Shown piece after piece: positions 17,578-26,423 of a stretch of DNA of 64,000 nucleotides. The translations under genes were made by a program, and so were the position numbers. The notes beneath the pieces are model-generated. The model was not told the DNA's origin. It saw only the letters and a list, made by a program, of their open reading frames with translations, and did not search any database. The DNA comes from Chloroflexota bacterium (GTDB lineage Bacteria; Chloroflexota; UBA6077; JACCZL01). Each line of letters begins with the position of its first letter. Position 1 is the first letter of the stretch. The stretch is taken from contig JADZEM010000079.1 of NCBI GenBank assembly GCA_020850535.1, forward strand, positions 1 through 64,000, read 5' to 3'.

Positions 17578-18078
17578 TCAGCCGGCTCTGGCGAGCTGCA
17601 CCAGGTCGAGGTCGACGGGCACGAGCCGCTGGACGATCTCCAGCAGGACGCGCACGCGACCGCGTGCAGTCAGGCAGCCGTCGAAGACTGCCTCCAGGCC
17701 CGAGAACGGCCCATGCTTGATCACCACGGACTCGCCTCGCTGAAACGGGGAAAGCTTCCGCTGGCCACGTCGGAGATCGACGCGCGCACGGATCTCGTCG
17801 ATCAGCTCGGCAGGCAGCGGCGAAGGCCGCTCGCCATCCCCGAGGAAGTACGCCACACCGGGCGCGGAGCGGGCCAGCAGCCACTGCTCCGTCTCCACCG
17901 CGAGACGCACGAAGATGTAGCCCGGAAAGAGCGCTTCGTGTCCTGCCAGCGCGGCGGCGCTTCGGCCCGAGGCCGGAGCCGTCGGGAAATAGACCTCAAT
18001 GCCTCGCTGCTGAAGAACCGCCGTAGCCGCAGCCTCACGTCGTGACTTGGTCTTTGCCACGAACCAGCCGTCCACCAT
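17578..18078 (-). CDS. NusG-family specialised antiterminator (RfaH/LoaP-like)
   Basis: The 166-residue protein has an NGN domain (WFVAKTKSRREAAATAVLQQ, then ALFPGYIFVRL, the RNA-polymerase-binding strand) and a C-terminal KOW domain (FQRGESVVIKHGPFSGLEAVF). Its length and divergence suggest a specialised paralogue such as RfaH, LoaP or UpxY, which act on long polysaccharide or antibiotic operons, rather than housekeeping NusG. The ATG at 18078 has GGGGGA 9 nt upstream. It is the first gene after a leader of about 580 nt containing a strong hairpin. Its likely targets are this operon and the 43-kb cluster next to it; that is inference. Confidence 0.85.
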   Translation of the reverse strand: MVDGWFVAKTKSRREAAATAVLQQRGIEVYFPTAPASGRSAAALAGHEALFPGYIFVRLAVETEQWLLARSAPGVAYFLGDGERPSPLPAELIDEIRARVDLRRGQRKLSPFQRGESVVIKHGPFSGLEAVFDGCLTARGRVRVLLEIVQRLVPVDLDLVQLARAG

Positions 18079-18659
18079 CGTTCCCAATCCCCCGCTAGGT
18101 GGCGGATAGCCGCACCATCCGCCATGGGTCGGGCACCGAACTGGCTTCAGCGTCTTATGACCACGATCGCAGGATCGGTAAACTCAGCACGGCCCTCAAC
18201 CCACCCACACCCAGGCTGGGAAAGGAACCGGGGGCACGGCGTCACTGCCGAACGCGAATTGCCGCGTCAACATCCCAGACGTTGAGCGCGCCAAACTCCC
18301 CTTGCTATAGTTCTCCTCTTGGTTGGAGGAGGGTCACCAGCCGCCTCTGCCGCAGGTCTCAGTGGGTGTCAGCCACTGAGACCTTTCTCATTCTGTGCCG
18401 ACGTTGCCGTCGTCCGCCCGCGCCAGACTCCTTTACCCCGCGAACGCCGGGTGCTCACTGCCTGCTGTCTCGCCCGCACAACGCCGATGCCCACCACATC
18501 GCACCCGCTCGTTGCACACCGAGACCGTCAGGCGCCCACCCTGGCCCATCCCGTTCCACCCACAATATGGTGGCGCTACACCCGTCGCCCCCGCCCCACC
18601 CGTCCTGATTCGTCGTTCGTCTCAAAAAGTCCGAATTGGGACGATGCGGCGGTGCAGAT
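18079..18659 (-). promoter_or_regulatory. Long leader of the NusG-like operon
   Basis: About 580 nt separate the proposed promoter from the first start codon, and no convincing gene lies in them on either strand. The region contains a perfect 12-bp hairpin at 18354-18384 and a CCTCC/GGAGG pair just beyond it. Such leaders are typical where antiterminators or attenuators act. I find no match to a riboswitch consensus that I know. Confidence 0.4.
18354..18384. other. Perfect 12-bp hairpin in the leader
   Basis: AGGTCTCAGTGG and CCACTGAGACCT pair around a 7-nt loop. On the minus strand it would form in the leader RNA about 275 nt before the NusG-like gene. On the plus strand it is followed by TTCTCATTCT and could end plus-strand or antisense transcription. 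Which strand matters cannot be decided from sequence. Confidence 0.75.
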
Positions 18660-18689
18660 AATGTACGCCCTTCGTCGTATATTAGTCAA
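18660..18689 (-). promoter_or_regulatory. Sigma70-like promoter of the NusG/gmhA operon
   Basis: On the minus strand TTGACT (18684-18689) and TACATT (18660-18665) are separated by 18 bp. The box scores are 5/6 and 4/6, and the surrounding DNA is AT-richer than average for the window. No competing promoter of this quality was seen in 18088-18793. Confidence 0.5.
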
Positions 18690-18793
18690 GCCGTACTAGC
18701 CCACATGCAACACGTACCTATCCCGTAGTTGGGCTGATTTGCATCTCCGCATCTGGGGGAGTGGCCCCGCAGGCGTTGAGGCGTCGTGGCGTC

Positions 18794-19555
18794 TCAATTG
18801 GGCAGTCTACTGCGCCCTGCTGCGCCGGCTCCGGCGGCAGACAGGCTGCTCGCTCGTCGGTAGGATGACGGCGTCCCGATGTCGATCAGGTACTCCTGCT
18901 CGTGCAGTGGCACGCCGTACACGGGCACGCCGTCGGCGAGCAGCGCGGGCAGCTCGTCGCGCCCGAAGTCCCAGACCGCTGCATCGGGAATGCGCTCGAG
19001 CAGCGCGCGCTCAAGCACGAGCACGCCGGCGCTGGCGAGATCGCCGAACACGTCTTCCCGGGCTGGCTTCTCCACGAACCGCACCACGCGGTCGTCTCGA
19101 TCCAGCGCGACGATGCCGCAGGCCGTTGGATCCGGCACGTGATAGAGGACCATCGTCATGTGGGGCGTCTCGGCACGCCGGCGCGCGGCGTGGTACTCCA
19201 GCACGCGGCCCAGGTCGAGATTGGTGTACCCGTCGCCATAGACCACGACGACCGGCCCCGTGAAGTGCGGCGCCAGCTTCCGAGCGGCGCCAGCCGTGCC
19301 CAGCAGCTCGCGTTCGTAGGAGTAGGTGACGCTGACACCGAACCGCCGGCCATCGCCCAGGAACGAGGTGATGGTCTCGGGCAGGTAGTGCAGGTTGACC
19401 GCGATGTCGTCAATCCCGTGCTGGCGCAGCCACACTACGAGATGCTCGATGAGGGGCGCGTCGCCGAAGGTCAGCATACACTTGGGACGGTCGGCGGTCA
19501 GCCCGCCGAGCCGTGTCCCCAGGCCTGCCGCGAGAATCAATGCTTGCACAGTCAC
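18794..19555 (-). CDS. hddC: Heptose-1-phosphate nucleotidyltransferase (HddC-like)
   Basis: HddC joins D-glycero-alpha-D-manno-heptose 1-phosphate to GTP, giving GDP-heptose. The 253-residue protein has the sugar-nucleotidyltransferase start ALILAAGLGTRLGGLT with ADRPKCML (Lys25 and Pro24 positions), VYGDGYTN for metal and substrate binding, VEKP (about 163) and a final YLIDIGTP. By sequence alone it could also be a mannose-1- or glucose-1-phosphate enzyme; the neighbouring HddA-type kinase makes the heptose assignment likely. A GTG at 19549 has GAGGAG at better spacing than the GTG at 19555. It is the last gene of the long minus-strand cluster. Confidence 0.8.
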   Translation of the reverse strand: MTVQALILAAGLGTRLGGLTADRPKCMLTFGDAPLIEHLVVWLRQHGIDDIAVNLHYLPETITSFLGDGRRFGVSVTYSYERELLGTAGAARKLAPHFTGPVVVVYGDGYTNLDLGRVLEYHAARRRAETPHMTMVLYHVPDPTACGIVALDRDDRVVRFVEKPAREDVFGDLASAGVLVLERALLERIPDAAVWDFGRDELPALLADGVPVYGVPLHEQEYLIDIGTPSSYRRASSLSAAGAGAAGRSRLPN

Positions 19556-19625
19556 TCCTCACCGACGTTCCGGGCTACGGGACTCTCTCAAGAAGCGCTG
19601 CAGGCCCGGGAACCTGAGATCGTCT

Positions 19626-20672
19626 CTACGCGCTCGCCCGCGACGCGCCGAACTCTTCGGTGTCCTGCCAGTTCAAGGACGACACCAGGACGCCGCGCGG
19701 CTCGAAGCAGAAATCCATCTGGCGCAGCCCGCGCGCGGTCATCGCTGAGATCACGTCGGCCTTCCGCCCCTGTCGGCAGTAGAGCAGCAGGAATCCGCCG
19801 CCGCCGGCGCCGGTGATCTTTCCACCCAGCGCGCCGTGCGCCAGGGCCGTGTCGTACAGCTCGTCGATCTGACCGGTGGTGATGCCTGAGGTCAGCGACC
19901 GCTTACGCATCCACCCCTCGTGCAGCAGCTCGCCGATGGCGTCCACGTCGCCCTGCTCCAGGAGGCCACGGCAGACCGTGGCAAGCCCACGAATCTGGTG
20001 GAGCCCCGCCAGGGCTTGCGGATCGCCGCTGGCGCTGGCGGCCTGCTGGGCGCGCAGGATCGTCGCCGAGCTGCGTGCGGTCCCCGTGAAGAAGAGCACC
20101 AGCCGCCGGCTGAGACGGTCGAGCAGGCCCGGCGGCGTCCGCACTGGCTCGACTTTCACCCCGCCCCGCTCGAACTGGATGGCGTTGAGGCCACCAAACG
20201 CCGCCGCGTACTGATCCTGCTTGCCGATGGGCGCGGACAGCTTCTCGATCTCGATCCTGCACGCCAGGTCGGCTACCTGCTGCCGGGTGAGTGGCGCATC
20301 GCGGTACATCGCCAGCACTTGCACCAGCGCGACAGCCATCGCGCTGGACGATCCAAGGCCGGTCCCTGGTGGCACTTCGGACGCCAGAAAGACCGACACG
20401 CCGTCATGCAGATCCATCTCGTGGAGCACCGCGCGCGGCAGCGAGAGATCGCCATCCCAGCACATCGGCGTCCCCCGTCCGTGCAGATAGGACGTCTGGT
20501 AGTCCGCCGACACGATCTGTGCGCTGCGAGACGCATTCGAGGCCACGCGCGCATAGACGAACTTGTCAATGGTGGTCGAGATGACCAGCCCACCATGCTC
20601 TTCGTAGTACGCAGGGAGATCTGTCCCACCGCCGGCGAGACTGATGCGGAGTGGGGCGCGAGCAATGAGCAT
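19626..20672 (-). CDS. hddA: D-glycero-alpha-D-manno-heptose 7-phosphate kinase (GHMP family)
   Basis: HddA phosphorylates C1 of heptose 7-phosphate to give the 1,7-bisphosphate. The 348-residue GHMP kinase begins ARAPLRISLAGGGTDLPAYY, has the ATP loop PPGTGLGSSSAM (101-112), IGKQDQYAAAFGG, and the C-terminal KITGAGGGGFLLL. The start 'RxPLRISxxGGGTDLP' is typical of HddA and of fucose/heptose kinases. GGGAGG precedes the ATG. It lies 70 bp before hddC, so the two are likely co-translated from one message. Confidence 0.87.
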   Translation of the reverse strand: MLIARAPLRISLAGGGTDLPAYYEEHGGLVISTTIDKFVYARVASNASRSAQIVSADYQTSYLHGRGTPMCWDGDLSLPRAVLHEMDLHDGVSVFLASEVPPGTGLGSSSAMAVALVQVLAMYRDAPLTRQQVADLACRIEIEKLSAPIGKQDQYAAAFGGLNAIQFERGGVKVEPVRTPPGLLDRLSRRLVLFFTGTARSSATILRAQQAASASGDPQALAGLHQIRGLATVCRGLLEQGDVDAIGELLHEGWMRKRSLTSGITTGQIDELYDTALAHGALGGKITGAGGGGFLLLYCRQGRKADVISAMTARGLRQMDFCFEPRGVLVSSLNWQDTEEFGASRASA

Positions 20673-20750
20673 GTGGATGCCTCCCGGTGCAGGGAAATCA
20701 AGGGAACCACCGCCGCCCTGGGCAGCGGCAGTGGTGCGATGAGGTGCGTG

Positions 20751-21950
20751 CTAGACGGCCTGGGCTGAGCGCCCGCGCAGGGCCATGGCCTCGGAGTACA
20801 GGCGCGCGAAGGCGTCTGCCGCGGCCGCCCACTGATGGTGCCGCTCGACGTACCGGCGGCCGGCGCGCGCGAGGCGCTCGCGCTCGGGCGGGTTCACCAG
20901 GAGGCCCACCAGGTGCTCTGCGAGGGCCGGCGCCCCCCGCCCGACGAGCAAGTCCTCGCCTGGCCGAGCCTGCAGCCCGAGCGCACCCTGCTCCGACGCG
21001 ACGACCGGTACTTCCAGCGCCATCGCCTCCAGAATCTTGTTCTGAATGCCAACCTTGACCGTGACCGGGCAGACGGCCACGGTCGCCGTCGCGATGGCGA
21101 GACGGAGATCAGGCACCCAGCCTGTGACCGTGATGCTGGGATCCTGCGCCAGTGCCCGGACGATGGGCGGCGGGTCGCTTCCGACGATGCGCAGGCGCAC
21201 GTCTGGGATGCGAGCCTTCACGAGCGGCAGGATGTCTCGTGCGAGGTGAAGGGCCGCCGTCACGTTCGCGTGGTAGGACATCTTGCCGGAGAAGACGAGC
21301 GTGTTCGAGAGGGTCTGACGCTCGTGCATGGTGAAATAGCCGAGATCGACGCCGTTGGGGATGACCTCGACCGGCGCATCCGCTCGCAGAGCCCGCAGCG
21401 TGTCGGCGTCCTCCGGCGAGGTCACGGCGACCCGGTCAAACCTGGACATCAGGTACGACTCGTAGCGGCGCGTCGGGCTCAGCTCGACGGCGGCGACCGC
21501 CCGCTGCATCATGCTGTGGCTGTTGTCCCGCGTCCGCTCCCACAGCAGTGAGATCGCGTCAACCGAATCAAAGATGCGCGGCATCTCCGGCGGGAGCGCG
21601 GCTTCGATGAACGCCGCCCGCAGATGCTCCACATGCACCACGTCGAACGGCTCGGACGCGAGCATGGCTCGCAGCTCACGGGCAGCCGTGGGGGCCGCTC
21701 CAACGACGCTCTGAAGCGACGCCCGCTGGACCACCGCGGCGCCGCAATTCACGACGGCGCGCAGTCTGGTTTGCGGCGCGACCCGCACCGTGCGAACAAA
21801 CGGAGCGATCTCGGCAAGCTCCGCCGTCGATGGGCTGGCGCCGACGATCAGCAGCGACACGGCGTGATCTCGCGCCAGTTCCCGGATCAGGTTGTACGGC
21901 CGCACGCGGATGAGCGACGGCGCATACGGGAGAACCATCAGCATCTTCAT
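20751..21950 (-). CDS. Family 4 glycosyltransferase
   Basis: The 399-residue GT-B enzyme begins MKMLMVLPYAPSLIRVRPYN. The donor-binding domain has VIPNGVDLGYF, LVFSGKMSYHANV, and KVGIQNKILEAMALEVPVV, the E-x7-E type segment of GT4 enzymes. It probably adds a hexose or related sugar to the lipid-linked repeat unit on the cytoplasmic side. The layout matches the PEP-CTERM/exosortase-type 'sugar transferase' GT4 proteins. Donor and acceptor cannot be predicted. It is 51 bp from the next glycosyltransferase gene in the same direction. Confidence 0.85.
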   Translation of the reverse strand: MKMLMVLPYAPSLIRVRPYNLIRELARDHAVSLLIVGASPSTAELAEIAPFVRTVRVAPQTRLRAVVNCGAAVVQRASLQSVVGAAPTAARELRAMLASEPFDVVHVEHLRAAFIEAALPPEMPRIFDSVDAISLLWERTRDNSHSMMQRAVAAVELSPTRRYESYLMSRFDRVAVTSPEDADTLRALRADAPVEVIPNGVDLGYFTMHERQTLSNTLVFSGKMSYHANVTAALHLARDILPLVKARIPDVRLRIVGSDPPPIVRALAQDPSITVTGWVPDLRLAIATATVAVCPVTVKVGIQNKILEAMALEVPVVASEQGALGLQARPGEDLLVGRGAPALAEHLVGLLVNPPERERLARAGRRYVERHHQWAAAADAFARLYSEAMALRGRSAQAV

Positions 21951-22001
21951 GGCACGCTCACCTGATCCTGACTGCAGTTGAGGCGACGCGGCAGGCGGAC
22001 A

Positions 22002-23246
22002 TCAGCCGGCGCTTCCGCATGTGATATCGACAGGCCTGCTCGCGCGGGCCTGCCCGAGCTCATCCTGGTAGAGATCGTCGAGCTTTCCCAACGCCGTTTG
22101 CATGTCGTAGCGGTCCTCGACGAGCCGCCGAGCGGCCTGTGCCCGCTCCCGGGCCTCGTCCGGCTGGGAGACGGTCCGTACCACGGCCTGCGCGAACGCC
22201 TCCGGCGTGTCTGCCACCAGCAGGTGCTCGCCGTGGCGGGCCTCGATCCCCTCCACGCCGATGGTGGTCGACACGACCGGCACGCCCCGCGCAAACGCCT
22301 CAAGGATCTTCACGCGCATCCCGCTGCCAGAGTGCAGCGGGACGACCAGCACGGCACTCTTGTCGAGATACGGATTGAGGTCGGGAACGTACCCCGTCAC
22401 CTCGATGCCTGGCTGGGCCGTGGCAAGCTCGCGAATGTGTTCTGGCGGCTTGCTGCCGACAACGTAGAACGTACTGTCTCGAAGCTCTTGCCGAACCAGC
22501 GGGTACACATCGCGCGCAAACCAGGCGACCCCCTCGGCGTTCGGCGGGTAGAACATCGTCGCCATGCTCACGATGTGCCGCGCCCGATCGGTGCGCGGCT
22601 TGAAGGCGAACGTGTCGGTGTCGACGGCGATGGGCACGACCGTGGCCCGGATCGATGCATTTGCAGCCGCTTCCAGATCACGCAGGTCGCCGTCGCTGAC
22701 CACCAGCACCCCATCGAACGCCCGACAGAGCGCCCCTTCGTACGACCGCACACGCCGCCATTCGAGCTCGGCGACCAGCCGCCGCGCACCCCACGGCTCG
22801 TGACGGGCCACCCGCTTGACGATCGTCCAGACGGCGTTGTGCTCGTCCAGCACGCGGACGCGTACCGGCAGGTCGACGGCAAACTGTCCCATCGTCAACT
22901 GGTCGGCATGTACCGCGTCGATGTTGTGCAGGTAGAGCAACTGCTGGACGCGGCACCGGAAGATGTCGGAGTCGTCACGCTCGACCAGGAAGGGCCGACC
23001 GCTGCCCCACGACGTCAGGAGCGACGCGACGTCCCGCAGGGTCGACCGCTGAATGCGGACCGTATCGACCGTCTCGCACCACTCCTTGAGGGCTTCGGCG
23101 TCGCGCTCCTCCGCCTCCGAGCGGACGAAGGAGACGAGATGCAAGGTGTGCTTGCGCGCCAGGTGACGCAGCACGTTGAAAGTCTTGATCTTGGGGCCGC
23201 TGTCAGCGGGAAATGGCAGGACTTGCGTCAAGAACAGGATACGCAC
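22002..23246 (-). CDS. Family 4 glycosyltransferase
   Basis: This 414-residue GT-B protein begins MRILFLTQVLPFPADSGPKI. It has DEHNAVWTIVKRV in the acceptor domain and VVPIAVDTDTF, MATMFYPPNAEGVAWF and SGMRVKILEAFARGVPVV in the donor domain. It is related to the neighbouring GT4 at 20751 and the one at 38899 (all begin with the VLFLSRWFPYPADNG pattern), so local duplication is likely. GGAGGGAGG lies before the GTG start. The donor sugar is unknown. Confidence 0.85.
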   Translation of the reverse strand: MRILFLTQVLPFPADSGPKIKTFNVLRHLARKHTLHLVSFVRSEAEERDAEALKEWCETVDTVRIQRSTLRDVASLLTSWGSGRPFLVERDDSDIFRCRVQQLLYLHNIDAVHADQLTMGQFAVDLPVRVRVLDEHNAVWTIVKRVARHEPWGARRLVAELEWRRVRSYEGALCRAFDGVLVVSDGDLRDLEAAANASIRATVVPIAVDTDTFAFKPRTDRARHIVSMATMFYPPNAEGVAWFARDVYPLVRQELRDSTFYVVGSKPPEHIRELATAQPGIEVTGYVPDLNPYLDKSAVLVVPLHSGSGMRVKILEAFARGVPVVSTTIGVEGIEARHGEHLLVADTPEAFAQAVVRTVSQPDEARERAQAARRLVEDRYDMQTALGKLDDLYQDELGQARASRPVDITCGSAG

Positions 23247-23322
23247 AGCCGCCTCCCTCCACGTGGTTGCGTCATTGCGAGGAGCGCACGGCGACGCCAG
23301 GGCCGCTCAGCGCCAGGACTGC

Positions 23323-24888
23323 TCAGCGGGCGCCGTGCAGGCGGTAGAGGTCGTAGTCGCCGATCGAGCGGATCAGCTCCGGCCGCGTGTGGTGTATGAA
23401 CGCACGGTAGGCATCGGTGTACTTTCCAAAGCGGCCGACGAGCAGGTACTCGGGCGAAGACACCTGCATGGGGTCGTACTCTTGCTGTGCGCTGCCACCC
23501 AGCCACTTCGCACGAACGGCACGGTCGAGCCAGCCGGACGGCGGATAGTGAAAGGCGTGGTCAGACAGGAACCCCATCTCAGGCTCCCAGGTCTCGACGA
23601 TGGTCTCCTGGGGGACGGTCTCGTTCAGGAACGCGGCCATTCGCTGCGGCGAGTCATCACGCGCGGTCACGACGCTCCGGGCCGTTTCAGCCAGCCCCAT
23701 GCCGATGGGGATGACCACCACGGCCAGGACGGCGATGGCCCGGAGCCGTGTCCGCAGATTCCCGACCCGGTCGAACAGCGGGCGCAGCACGTCGGCGATG
23801 AGCCGGGCGCTCAGCAACGTGGTCAGGGCCAGCGCGGGAAACGCGTAGCGCGGCCAGCCGATGGAGCCAAACGCGAACCACGTCAGGCCGCACACGGCGA
23901 AGAGCATCAGGAAGGCGTGCGGCAGTACCCGTGAGGTGTCCCGGCGCACGAAGGCCAGGCCGTACAGCAGCGACGGCAGTACCCAGAAGCCGGCGTTCTC
24001 GGCGCTGAACAGGAACTTCAGGCTGCTGAAGATCCGCTGCGGGACGAAGACAAAGATCGCGCCGGCTGAAGCATCGCGCGCCAGCGCCAGCGTCCGGCCA
24101 AGCTCGTCGGTCCCCAGCAGGGGCAGGAGCGGCGTCAACTGGCACAGCCCTGCGCCGCCGAACACGGCGGCGAGTGGCAGCACCGTCTGCCTCCAGGAGA
24201 GCGCGCGGTAGTACAGCCGGTCCACGGCCCAGAGCAGCAGCAGCGTCGGCACGAGGATGAGGGCGAACTGATTCTTGGTCAGCGCGGTCAGCCCGAACGC
24301 GACGCATGCCAGCAGGAGGCAGCGCAGCTCACGCGCGCCCGCCTCGACGCTCCGGGACCAGGTGAGGAGTGCGAGCGACAGGAAGGCGAGCGCCGGAACC
24401 TCGCCCAGCACCTGCCGCCCGAGGTACAGCAGATTGATGCCGGGCATGCTGACCAGGAGCGCCAGGGCCAGGGCCGCGATCCGCCAGCCGTACAGATAGC
24501 GGGCGAGCGCGCCGAACGCCGCCAGCGCCAGCAACAGGTACGCCACCATCACCAGCCGCGCCTGCACCAGCCCGATGCCCGCGAGCTTGAAGACGCCGGC
24601 GATCGGCAGCAGGACGGTCGGCCCGACGCCCGTCGTGGGGCCAAAGAAGCGGTAGCCCTCAGCGCTGCGGTCTGCGTAGACGCCGTCCACCACCAGCGTC
24701 TTCGGCACGTGCAGGTGCGACCCTTCGTCGAACCACGTCACCGGATACCGTTCCAGGTTGAACAGCGACAGCACGGCAATGCCGCCAACCGCGCAGAACA
24801 GCAGCAGCCCGCCAGCGTACCGCCAGAGGGTGTCAGTTACCCGCGGGCGCGCCTGCGCTTTCGTACGGAGCATCTCGACCGCCGCCAT
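23323..24888 (-). CDS. PMT/ArnT-type membrane glycosyltransferase (GT-C, family 39-like)
   Basis: The 521-residue protein has about ten membrane helices. The first extracytoplasmic loop contains TWFDEGSHLHVPK with the Asp-Glu pair typical of GT-C catalysis (DE in the first loop), and LGRQVLGEVPALAFLS resembles the PMT_2 core. The C-terminal soluble tail ends in RSIGDYDLYRLHG. GT-C enzymes transfer sugars from polyprenyl phosphate outside the membrane to lipids, glycans or proteins. It overlaps the upstream membrane gene by one base (TGATG), so the two are translationally coupled. The acceptor could be the Thr/Pro-rich secreted proteins in this window; this is inference. Confidence 0.75.
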   Translation of the reverse strand: MAAVEMLRTKAQARPRVTDTLWRYAGGLLLFCAVGGIAVLSLFNLERYPVTWFDEGSHLHVPKTLVVDGVYADRSAEGYRFFGPTTGVGPTVLLPIAGVFKLAGIGLVQARLVMVAYLLLALAAFGALARYLYGWRIAALALALLVSMPGINLLYLGRQVLGEVPALAFLSLALLTWSRSVEAGARELRCLLLACVAFGLTALTKNQFALILVPTLLLLWAVDRLYYRALSWRQTVLPLAAVFGGAGLCQLTPLLPLLGTDELGRTLALARDASAGAIFVFVPQRIFSSLKFLFSAENAGFWVLPSLLYGLAFVRRDTSRVLPHAFLMLFAVCGLTWFAFGSIGWPRYAFPALALTTLLSARLIADVLRPLFDRVGNLRTRLRAIAVLAVVVIPIGMGLAETARSVVTARDDSPQRMAAFLNETVPQETIVETWEPEMGFLSDHAFHYPPSGWLDRAVRAKWLGGSAQQEYDPMQVSSPEYLLVGRFGKYTDAYRAFIHHTRPELIRSIGDYDLYRLHGAR

Positions 24889-26414
24889 CAGAGGCTCACC
24901 ACCGTGGGATGTGCCGTCGGCTCTGACGGCAGCGCGCGGGACGGGACGTGAACCGCCTCAGTGGCCGCGGTGCGCCCGAACCCCACCGCCAGCAGCAGCC
25001 CCCCGAGCACGGCCAGCGGCGCGAGGCTCCACCACCCGCGCAGGCCGGCCAGCGTTCCGAGATTGCGCGCCACATCGCCGGCCAGCAGTGCCGGCCAACT
25101 GTGCATCCAGAGCGGATACGGCTCGAAACCCGGGAACGCCTGCCCGCCGATGGTCATGCTCCACACCGCCACAAGCGACCAGGCCACCGTCACGGCGAAC
25201 AGGGCCTGCACCAGGCGCACCTGCCCGAACCGCGCAAGCGCCACGCCGATACCCACGGCCAGGAACGGGAGCATCGGCACCAGGTAGCGCGGCCCGACGC
25301 CAAACCCGCCAGACCACATGCCCGAGGAGCTGTTGAACGCCACGAAGCTGCCGACGCTCCAGGCGCAGACCAGCCCTTCCGGCCAGGATCCGCGGTCTCG
25401 GAGCATGAGCGCCAGCCCCACAATGCCGAAGAGCAGGACCGGGGAGAGGCTGAACAGGCCGCGATACAGCCCGAACGTGACCCCCCAGAACGCCTCCCAG
25501 GTCGGTGCGGACAGACTGTAGAGCCCCGCCTGGTGCTCGTTCTGCCAGAGCGCGGAGTAGGAGTAGCCGACCGGCAGCGGCGTCCCGAAGATCAGCTGAT
25601 TGTGGATGGCCATCACCAGCAGCGGCGGCAGCGCCCCCAGCGCGATGACGAACCCGGTTGACAGGCGGCGCGTCATGCCCAGGGCGTAGAGACCAAGGCC
25701 GCCGATGATGAGCGCCGTCGGATACTCGCTGATGAGCGACAGGCCCATGAGCAGCCCGACCGTCAGCAACCGCAACGCGCCGGGGGCCTGTTCGCGCCAG
25801 AGCAGGGCAAAGCTGCCGAACAGCAGCGCGGCCGTCAGCTGATGGCTGTACAGCGCGCCAGCGTAGGGGAATGCGCTGGTGGCCAGACCGTAGACCAGCG
25901 TCACCAGCAGACGCAGCGGGGCCGGCGCTCCCAGCCGCCCGAGGACGCGATACAGCACGACGCCGAGCACGGCCGAAGGAATGGACACGACGGCCCACGT
26001 CGCGATGGCCTGCGCGATCGCCATTGTCACCTTCTCGCTGGCCGCCTCGCCGGGCTTGAGCGTCTGCCGCAGCGCCTCACCCTGGGCGAGCCGCTCGACG
26101 ATCCGCTGCCCGGCGCCGGTGTCGAGGATCGCCTTCGCCAACGCATAGGGCGGCACGCCGAGCAGGGCCGGCCCAGGCGCTTTGTCGCTGTAGCGGTGGC
26201 CGCGCAGCTCGGCATAGTCGCCCGTCGTGCCGATGTACGAGTCGATCTCCAGCCGCCCCTCATGCACAATCGCGAGGATCAGGGCCACCCGTGACGTCTG
26301 GCTCCAGTCCGCGTAGCGGGGCAGGAAGTAGGCGTAGCACAGGAGCAGCAGCAGGAGCATGCACCACTCGGCTCGACTCAGCCGCGTCAGGAGATGCGTA
26401 CGAAACGTGCTCAT
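24888..26414 (-). CDS. Polytopic membrane protein, GT-C glycosyltransferase-like
   Basis: The 508-residue protein has about ten membrane helices with an extracytoplasmic loop after helix 1 (HEGRLEIDSYIGTTGDYAEL, then RYSDKAPGPALLG). That loop, with its Asp/Glu pairs and 'SDKAPG' motif, is known from GT39-like or DUF-type dolichyl-phosphate-mannose glycosyltransferases in Chloroflexota. Another motif, GGFGVGPRYLVPMLPFLA, is common in the C-terminal half of PMT_2 proteins. Substrate is unknown. The gene shares a base with the next GT-C gene and follows the BY-kinase by 9 bp. Confidence 0.75.
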   Translation of the reverse strand: MSTFRTHLLTRLSRAEWCMLLLLLLCYAYFLPRYADWSQTSRVALILAIVHEGRLEIDSYIGTTGDYAELRGHRYSDKAPGPALLGVPPYALAKAILDTGAGQRIVERLAQGEALRQTLKPGEAASEKVTMAIAQAIATWAVVSIPSAVLGVVLYRVLGRLGAPAPLRLLVTLVYGLATSAFPYAGALYSHQLTAALLFGSFALLWREQAPGALRLLTVGLLMGLSLISEYPTALIIGGLGLYALGMTRRLSTGFVIALGALPPLLVMAIHNQLIFGTPLPVGYSYSALWQNEHQAGLYSLSAPTWEAFWGVTFGLYRGLFSLSPVLLFGIVGLALMLRDRGSWPEGLVCAWSVGSFVAFNSSSGMWSGGFGVGPRYLVPMLPFLAVGIGVALARFGQVRLVQALFAVTVAWSLVAVWSMTIGGQAFPGFEPYPLWMHSWPALLAGDVARNLGTLAGLRGWWSLAPLAVLGGLLLAVGFGRTAATEAVHVPSRALPSEPTAHPTVVSL

Positions 26415-26423
26415 CTCCGTGCC

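Noticed and set aside
18700-18793. Terminator after hddC
   Set aside because: No stem of useful length with a T run could be found on the minus strand; the end of the long cluster transcript is not resolved.
23270-23286. CGTCATTGCGAGGAGCG, like a dispersed repeat of other bacteria
   Set aside because: Only a single short half-copy is present in a small gap between two genes, with no inverted partner, so it may be chance.
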